Positions 5,634-10,273 of a DNA stretch of 10,273 nt are shown here, one piece after another. The notes under the pieces are model-generated. The model was not told the origin of the DNA. It ran no database searches and worked only from the letters and a program-made list of their open reading frames with translations. The position numbers and the translations under genes are program-made. The DNA comes from Cyanobacteria bacterium HKST-UBA02 (GTDB taxonomy: Bacteria > Cyanobacteriota > Vampirovibrionia > Obscuribacterales > Obscuribacteraceae): the NCBI GenBank assembly GCA_020431945.1, contig JAGQHH010000378.1, positions 1 to 10,273 on the forward strand. The letters run 5' to 3'. Each line of letters opens with the position of its first letter. The stretch's first letter is position 1.

Positions 5634-6868
5634 GGTCTCAGCGTCTGCGCCTCACGGCGCAGTTCGTTGCCACGACATTCTGTATCTATATCGGGCTTTT
5701 CGGTCTCGGTCTGATTATCTTCAAATCGGCCCTGACCAGCTCCCTGGACAGCCAGATCGAGACGCTGCTCACCCAGCTCTCGGACGAGGTGGAATATGAC
5801 GGAAACAGCCTCAGTCTGGCCAAACCCCGCCGTCTCACCCGCAAACAACCCATGGGAGTCCTGGCGGCGGTACAGCTCTTCAACCGTGACGGCAGCCTCA
5901 TCCAGAGCTATGGCACCCAGGGCAGCCACGAGCTGGTGGACACTCTCGATGATTTCAAGCTGGGCAGTCTCTCCATGCGTTCTCGCTCTCTTTCTCTGAG
6001 CTCGGAGGAAGGGGCTCATGTAGGCTATTTGCAGATCCAGCTGCCCACCACCCTGAGGGACAGGGCAGTGAGCAATTATGCCACCACCATGGGAGTCACT
6101 GCTTTTCTGGGTTTCATCGCCCTGTCCATCGCCGGCTATGTTTTCGCCCGGCGGACGACAAGACCAATCGAAACTTCTTACCAGATACTCAGACAGTTTA
6201 CTGCCGATGCCGCCCACGAGCTCAACACGCCGGTGGCCACCATCGCTGCGGCGGTGGAGAACCTCAAGGAAGAGCTCGAGCCGGAAAGCGAGGCCGGCTC
6301 TCGGCTCCTTGTAATCGAGCGAGCCGGTGCCCGGATGGACAAGCTGGTCCAGGACCTGATGCTTCTCATCCGACTGGGAGCCGAGACCGAGAGGCGACTG
6401 CGGGAGCCCGAGACTTTCGATCTGAAGATCCTTGTGGAGGAGACCCTGGCCGATTTCGCCGATCTCTATGCCCGGCAGAGTCTCGAGCTTGTCGCCGAGA
6501 CTCTCGATTCGGTGAAGATCACAGGCTTCCGGGATAATCTCGGTCGCCTGCTCACGAACTTGCTCGATAATGCCTTGAAGTACACCGACAGTGGTGGCAT
6601 GGTCAGAGTCAGCCTCCGGAGCGAAGGGAACGGGGCTCGTCTGGTAATAAAAGATACCGGATCCGGTATTCCGGAGGAGAGCCTGCCGGAGATCTTCAAT
6701 CGCTTTTATCGAGTGGACAAGGCGCGATCACGCACGGAAGGCGGTAGCGGGCTCGGCCTTGCCATAGTCAAGGCGATCGTCGATCTGCATGGCGGTCAGA
6801 TCGATGTGGTGAGTTCTCCGGGTAAAGGCACTACCTTTTCGGTCCATCTTCCCTACAATGGGGTCTGA
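5627..6868 (+). CDS. Membrane sensor histidine kinase (pair 2)
   Basis: A 413-residue sensor kinase starting at ATG 5627 inside the end of the regulator gene; TGGA at 5617-5620 is well spaced. Transmembrane helices about 10-33 and 152-174 enclose an extracytoplasmic sensor of about 118 residues. As in the pair 1 kinase, a short linker (RRTTRPIETSYQILRQF) replaces a full HAMP. H-box H197 in AHELNTPVATIAA; N-box NLLDNALKYT (N311, N315); G1 KDTGSGIP (D343, G345, G347); F-box FNRFYRVD (358-364); G2 GGSGLGLAIVKA (372-383). All catalytic motifs are intact. The sensor shares VQLF...LI..YG..G and GYLQIQLPT with the first kinase, so the two probably see related signals. The stop TGA 6866-6868 overlaps the ATG of the Ser/Thr kinase by 1 nt. 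Confidence 0.95.
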   Translation: MVRSQRLRLTAQFVATTFCIYIGLFGLGLIIFKSALTSSLDSQIETLLTQLSDEVEYDGNSLSLAKPRRLTRKQPMGVLAAVQLFNRDGSLIQSYGTQGSHELVDTLDDFKLGSLSMRSRSLSLSSEEGAHVGYLQIQLPTTLRDRAVSNYATTMGVTAFLGFIALSIAGYVFARRTTRPIETSYQILRQFTADAAHELNTPVATIAAAVENLKEELEPESEAGSRLLVIERAGARMDKLVQDLMLLIRLGAETERRLREPETFDLKILVEETLADFADLYARQSLELVAETLDSVKITGFRDNLGRLLTNLLDNALKYTDSGGMVRVSLRSEGNGARLVIKDTGSGIPEESLPEIFNRFYRVDKARSRTEGGSGLGLAIVKAIVDLHGGQIDVVSSPGKGTTFSVHLPYNGV

Positions 6869-8571
6869 TGATGGAAGATCCCGAGTTAATCGCAGACCGG
6901 TACGAGGTCATCGCCAGGGCGGGTGAAGGCGCCCTGGGAAAAGTCTATCGAGCATTCGACCCGCTTCTCAAGAAAGAGTTCGCCGTCAAAGTCCTGGGCA
7001 AATCTATGCACGGACCCGAGGAGAAAGATCTCTTGCGTTTCCAGCAAGAGGCCAGGGTCATTTCGCGTCTCAGCCACAACAATATCGTCGGGGTCTACAA
7101 CTTCGGTCTCGATGATGACGATGTGCCTTATCTCGTTCTGGAATTCCTGGACGGTCGATCCCTGAGCGCAATTCTCAAGGAGGACGGTGCCCTGGATCTC
7201 GAGGTGGCTATCGATCTATTCGTTCCGATCTGCGATGCCATGGGCTATGCTCACGATCAGGGTGTCGTTCATCGCGATTTGAAACCCAGCAATGTTATCG
7301 TGACCACCGAAGAATCCGGCGGGAGCCGACCGGTGGTGGTCGATTTCGGTATCGCCAAATTCGCCGAGATGTTCGTCACCCGGATGGAGCTCGAACAATC
7401 CACCGAAGGTCTCGGAAGCGGAACGCCATATTATATGAGCCCGGAGCAGTGTGACGGGCTGCCCACCGACTGGCGCAGCGATATCTATTCGCTGGGATGC
7501 ATGCTCTATCAGTGTCTGACCGGCAGGCTGCCCATCGAGGGAGAAACCCTTTTCGAAGTTCTCGAAGGGCATCGGAGCCGTACTGCGGCGCCGATGGCTC
7601 TCGATCATGAGAGCCGGAAAGCTTCCATTGCCATAGAGGAGATTGTCTTCAAGGCTCTTTCCAAGGATCCTGATTCGCGGTTCCAGAGTATGGGAGAGCT
7701 CAGGGACGCTCTGATTGATCTGGCCGATCTGATCGCCCGGGAGAGAGAGCCCGGAGAAAGCAGTCCCGGCAAGACGAAGAGCTATGTCATAGGTAAGGGG
7801 GCAATCGTCCTGATTCTCGGGATTCTCGTCATTACCGGCAGTGGTTTTGCTGTCTGGCGATTCTTTTTGAAGAAGCCACCGGTGGCTGCTCCTCCTCAAA
7901 ACATGCCTCTTGTAGATGCTCCCAAGAAGGATATGTATCCCGATCCCGACAAATCCGACGATGTCCTGGGCACATGGCTGGAAAAATATGCCCCCGCCGA
8001 CAACGAGATGTTCCAGTGGACCCTTTCAGGTATCCACGACTGCGACCTGGAGGTGGAGAAGGCTGTACGGGGCGGCCAGATTCGCAGGAAGGTCTTTGTC
8101 GATTTCGCCGATCTCACCGATCGGGGGCTCAAGCTTATGACCGCCTGGCCTTTGAGTGCTCTGGGTCTGCGTCTTACCGAAGTCAGCGATACCGGGCTTG
8201 CCGAAATAGGCAAATTCGCCGATCTCGAATATCTCAGTCTGATCCAGCCCGGCAGTACCGTCTCTTCCCGGGGGATCGCCTTCCTCCCGGGTGCTTCCAG
8301 GCTCAAGACGGTCCTTCTGGGCGGATCCTGGGTGGACGACAGGGTGACAGGGGTGCTACGTCGCTCGCCCTGCGTGGAGGAAGTGATGCTGGAAGATTGC
8401 CGGGATCTATCTGCCAGGGGTTTTCTGGATTTGACCTCGATGAAGAGCCTGAAAAGGATCAGGGTCTATCGCTGCCGTTATCTGGACGGCGCCGCTTGCG
8501 AGAAATTTCGCAAAGCCCGCCCGGATGTGCTCCTCGTGCAGGCGAAAAGTCCGGCTCAGTCGAGACCTTGA
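6868..8571 (+). CDS. Membrane Hanks-type Ser/Thr protein kinase with leucine-rich-repeat-like ectodomain
   Basis: A 567-residue transmembrane kinase. The cytoplasmic kinase domain (about 12-290) is complete: Gly-rich loop AGEGALGKV (18-26), Lys41 in AVKVL, alphaC Glu61, catalytic HRDLKPSN (135-142, Asp137), DFG (159-161), activation segment ending GTPYYMSPE (185-193), DIYSLG (205-210) and Arg271 in DPDSRF. The HRD-type Arg136 implies activation-loop control. A single transmembrane helix (about 309-330) is followed by a Pro-rich linker (336-365) and an exterior region about 370-560 with repeats such as LTDRGLKLM, VSDTGLAEIGKFADLEYLSL, LKTVLLGG and LKRIRVYRC, resembling RNI/cysteine-type leucine-rich repeats. 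Start: ATG 6868 overlaps the previous stop by 1 nt; ATG 6871 is equally possible and better spaced from GGGG 6860-6863. Co-translation with a two-component pair suggests shared signalling. Confidence 0.92.
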   Translation: MMEDPELIADRYEVIARAGEGALGKVYRAFDPLLKKEFAVKVLGKSMHGPEEKDLLRFQQEARVISRLSHNNIVGVYNFGLDDDDVPYLVLEFLDGRSLSAILKEDGALDLEVAIDLFVPICDAMGYAHDQGVVHRDLKPSNVIVTTEESGGSRPVVVDFGIAKFAEMFVTRMELEQSTEGLGSGTPYYMSPEQCDGLPTDWRSDIYSLGCMLYQCLTGRLPIEGETLFEVLEGHRSRTAAPMALDHESRKASIAIEEIVFKALSKDPDSRFQSMGELRDALIDLADLIAREREPGESSPGKTKSYVIGKGAIVLILGILVITGSGFAVWRFFLKKPPVAAPPQNMPLVDAPKKDMYPDPDKSDDVLGTWLEKYAPADNEMFQWTLSGIHDCDLEVEKAVRGGQIRRKVFVDFADLTDRGLKLMTAWPLSALGLRLTEVSDTGLAEIGKFADLEYLSLIQPGSTVSSRGIAFLPGASRLKTVLLGGSWVDDRVTGVLRRSPCVEEVMLEDCRDLSARGFLDLTSMKSLKRIRVYRCRYLDGAACEKFRKARPDVLLVQAKSPAQSRP

Positions 8572-8701
8572 GATTTGGGTACCAAAAGTTCACAAATATT
8601 TCATATCTTTAATCCACACCTCAGACCCCAGAAAATCTTAGTAAGTTCGTTTTAGCCGCGAGCATACTCGTCAGAGTTTCGTTTTTCCGCGAGATACGCA
8701 T
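8572..8701 (+). promoter_or_regulatory. Intergenic region with degenerate TCACA box and imperfect direct repeats before the soluble kinase
   Basis: TTCACAA 8589-8595 is followed, at an 11-bp period, by TTCATAT 8600-8606 in an AT-rich tract, a possible but weak relative of the boxes at 1547 and 4535; no -10 at matching spacing. Further down, TTCGTTTTAGCCGCGAGCATAC (8646-8667) is repeated as TTCGTTTTTCCGCGAGATAC (8678-8697) with two small indels, about 32 bp apart, the second copy ending 4 nt before the start codon. No intrinsic terminator for the kinase operon is visible, only a short TTTGG/CCAAA inverted repeat at 8574-8586 without a T-run. Confidence 0.4.
8646..8697 (+). repeat. Imperfect direct repeat, two copies of about 21 bp
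   Basis: The two copies (8646-8667 and 8678-8697) share TTCGTTTT, CCGCGAG and ATAC in order, differing by an AG/T change and one extra C. Their period of about 32 bp is three helical turns, compatible with cooperative protein binding. The second copy covers the place where a ribosome binding site would be expected, which could explain the absence of a Shine-Dalgarno in front of ATG 8702. Confidence 0.5.
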
Positions 8702-9928
8702 ATGGGGTCGACATCAACAATCCATGGCGTGCCGGCGGGATCGACGGATCTCACGATAGTCGGTATCGAGCAAGCCCGGCGCAAGAAAAAGCAGCGCCAG
8801 GGTGGCGGCTCGGATGCGGCAACCGCCTCCTATCCTTATGTTTGTGCAGCCTGGGTGGAGAATTCCATCCCCTGCACGATTCGTGGCATCGGCCTGAATG
8901 CGCCGGTGCTCTCGGTGATCTATCCGGGAACCGCCGAGAGAAGAAAACGCCGGCAGTTTTTTTACGAGCTCGATCGGCTGGTCCGGGTCGAGACTGTGAA
9001 CGGTGACGACTCGGTGATTTTCGAGCGCGATCCCTTGACCGGCGCCTGGTTCATGGCGGCTGACGGGATCAAGGCGCGAATGCCCGGAGCGGTCAGAGTC
9101 TCGAGCGACGGCATCCTGCACGTGCAAACGGACAGACGCGGTCTCTGCCGGGAGGAGCATCCGGACGGAAACGTCAGTCTCAATGAGAGCTGTGAGGAAT
9201 GCACCACCGGTGATATCGGCATGCTCTCCATGGTCGGTCATGACCTGCGCTCGCCTCTCATGTCGGTGCAGGGACTGTTGACTCTACTGAGCTCGGGAGC
9301 CCTGGGGGAGATCTCCGAAAAGGCTCGTCTCAGGATACATGGTGTGGAAACCGATCTGAGCCGCTTGATTCGTCTGATCAATGATTTGCTCGATGCCGAG
9401 ATGCAGGCCGGTGGACGCCGCCACATGCGCTTCGAGAAGCTCAGCGTCCGCGAGCTCTTCGACGCTGTCAGCTGGGCTCTTTCCGGGCTCGCCGATATGA
9501 GCAGGATCGAGCTTGTCACTGCCGAAAGCGATCTCGAGCTCCTCGCTGATGCCGATTCTCTTATAAGAGTACTGGTTAATATCACCGCCAACGCTATCAA
9601 GCATTCCGGCCCGGGCTCGCGAGTCTGCCTGTCTGCTCAGGACCGGGACGGAATGGTCGAGATCAAGGTGCAGGATTCAGGCACCGGCATCAAGACCGGC
9701 GATCAGGAAAGGATCTTCCAGCTCTGGCAGAGGGGCGACGGGGAAAACAGCACCGAAGGCTGGGGTCTCGGTCTGGCCATAGCCAAGTCGATTGTCGAGG
9801 CCCACGGCGGCAGTATCGGATGCACCGGACGCCAGGCAGGCGGTTGTACGTTCTTCGTGCGGGTGCCCCGGGAAGAGTCTTCTGAAGAAGATCTCGGAGA
9901 AATCTCCCAACTCAATCAAGCTGTTTGA
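8702..9928 (+). CDS. Soluble histidine kinase with unrecognised Cys/His-containing N-terminal region
   Basis: A 408-residue kinase with no transmembrane segment and no adjacent regulator gene. The C-terminal half is canonical: H-box SMVGHDLRSPLMSVQG with H180, N-box LVNITANAIKHS (N293, N297), G1 DSGTGI (D325, G327, G329) and G2 GWGLGLAIAKS (353-363). The F-box is replaced by FQLWQRGD (339-346), as in HisKA kinases of the hybrid/soluble type. Residues 1-45 are polar with a basic KKKQRQ patch; 46-165 form a small domain I do not recognise, with C48 and C58, and a C149-x3-H153-x10-C164-x2-C167 cluster just 13 residues before the phospho-His, suggesting a metal or redox site. No start codon lies upstream in frame before the TAA at 8642; no clear Shine-Dalgarno. 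It overlaps the minus-strand gene by 13 bp at its end. Confidence 0.92.
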   Translation: MGSTSTIHGVPAGSTDLTIVGIEQARRKKKQRQGGGSDAATASYPYVCAAWVENSIPCTIRGIGLNAPVLSVIYPGTAERRKRRQFFYELDRLVRVETVNGDDSVIFERDPLTGAWFMAADGIKARMPGAVRVSSDGILHVQTDRRGLCREEHPDGNVSLNESCEECTTGDIGMLSMVGHDLRSPLMSVQGLLTLLSSGALGEISEKARLRIHGVETDLSRLIRLINDLLDAEMQAGGRRHMRFEKLSVRELFDAVSWALSGLADMSRIELVTAESDLELLADADSLIRVLVNITANAIKHSGPGSRVCLSAQDRDGMVEIKVQDSGTGIKTGDQERIFQLWQRGDGENSTEGWGLGLAIAKSIVEAHGGSIGCTGRQAGGCTFFVRVPREESSEEDLGEISQLNQAV

Positions 9929-10273
9929 ATCGCCAGCTCGTCGGCACCGCTGCGCTTCACGCTGAAATTGAAGAGAGCCTGGCAGAGAGAGAGCTTGCCG
10001 GCCTCGAGAAGCTGGTGCAGGACCAGGGCCGAGTCGATATAGTGCGATTCTTCGGGCATGGTCTCTTTGAGGATGAAGCGAAGCGTGCCGGGATCGGCCA
10101 GAGCTTTTTTGGTGGCATGCTTGAGGACATCCTCTTCGCTGGCGTCGCCCCAGGACCCTGCATGCTTCAGAACCACCGAAGCGAGTCTCGGTCGGTCGAG
10201 GATCTTCTCTAGAATGAGAGCGACTTTCTGTCTCGACAGAAATCCGGAGAGCCGCAGGAAATCGTAGAAGGAT
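9916..10273 (-). CDS. C-terminal part of an unrecognised protein (5' end outside window)
   Basis: On the minus strand a frame runs open from the window edge (codons from 10272) to TGA at 9918-9916, giving at least 118 residues with no stop. The sequence is hydrophilic and helix-rich, without Cys clusters or membrane segments. It begins SFYDFLRLSGFLSRQK, continues with DRPRLASVVLKHAGSW, then LHQLLEAGKLSLCQALF, and ends DELAIQTA. The GFLSRQKVALIL and GKLSLCQALFNF stretches look like two copies of one helical module (G-x-L-S then an amphipathic helix), a pattern also seen in proteins with GspE-N-like repeats, but I do not recognise the family. The coding assignment rests on the open frame, the codon pattern like its neighbours, and the tail-to-tail position. 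It overlaps the + strand kinase gene by 13 bp with no terminator between. Confidence 0.75.
   Translation of the reverse strand, partial: SFYDFLRLSGFLSRQKVALILEKILDRPRLASVVLKHAGSWGDASEEDVLKHATKKALADPGTLRFILKETMPEESHYIDSALVLHQLLEAGKLSLCQALFNFSVKRSGADELAIQTA

Noticed and set aside
5609..6217. 202-residue minus-strand frame antisense to the pair 2 kinase
   Set aside because: Shadow of the kinase gene; no domain, no ribosome binding site, no separate context.
7216..7899. 227-residue minus-strand frame within the Ser/Thr kinase gene
   Set aside because: Covers the catalytic core coded on the + strand, where every Hanks motif is intact.
9925..10212. 95-residue + strand frame after the soluble kinase
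   Set aside because: The minus-strand frame here is open to the window edge with sensible helical sequence and neighbour-like codon use; the + frame is its complement.
1..10273. CRISPR arrays, tRNA/rRNA genes, insertion sequences, phage or defence genes
   Set aside because: No regularly spaced repeats, no cloverleaf or rRNA sequence recognised, no transposase or terminal inverted repeats; all long frames are accounted for by signalling, transport or ligase genes.

Overview
The window looks like a signalling-dense stretch of a bacterial chromosome with moderately high GC and very little intergenic DNA. It holds eight genes complete at both ends or open at an edge on the + strand and one partial gene on the - strand. 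Two tandem OmpR-type regulator/histidine-kinase pairs, a membrane Ser/Thr kinase with a leucine-rich-repeat ectodomain and a third, soluble histidine kinase suggest a lineage with large signalling repertoires. The kinase H-box styles (HELNTPVATI; HDLRSPLMSVQG) and the DNA-binding domains of the regulators remind me of Candidatus Melainabacteria (Obscuribacterales). That placement is recollection, not a database result. Planctomycetes or Myxococcota are not excluded.

Layout. 1-1498: the end of an OmpR-type response regulator overlapping a complete membrane histidine kinase (pair 1). 1499-1710: a non-coding regulatory region with four TTGTGAY/RTCACAA heptamers, two of them forming a PhoB-like 11-bp tandem box, followed by a leader with inverted repeats. 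1711-4498: a SulP-family anion transporter with a C-terminal STAS-like domain, then a glutathione-synthetase-like ATP-grasp enzyme 25 bp downstream. 4499-4613: a second promoter region with a nearly superimposable 11-bp tandem box (TCACA repeats, ACG in the spacer, an AT-rich -10-like hexamer 8 nt downstream). 4614-4847: a tiny exported protein with a Lys-rich half and an acidic half, closed by a clear rho-independent terminator. 4953-8571: pair 2, regulator then histidine kinase then Ser/Thr kinase, each overlapping the next. 8572-8701: a non-coding region with imperfect direct repeats. 8702-9928: a soluble histidine kinase with an unrecognised N-terminal half that carries a C-x3-H-x10-C-x2-C cluster. 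9916-10273: the C-terminal end of an unrecognised minus-strand protein, overlapping the previous gene tail to tail.

How the genes may work together (inference): the two kinases of pairs 1 and 2 share not only the catalytic core but also recognisable extracytoplasmic sensor segments, so the pairs look like paralogues. They bracket a transporter/ATP-grasp unit and a small secreted polyampholyte. The matching boxes in front of sulP and in front of the small exported gene imply that one OmpR-family regulator, plausibly one of the two encoded here, controls both. The result would be an envelope or anion/pH-type stress module, feeding in pair 2 into a Hanks-type kinase made from the same transcript.
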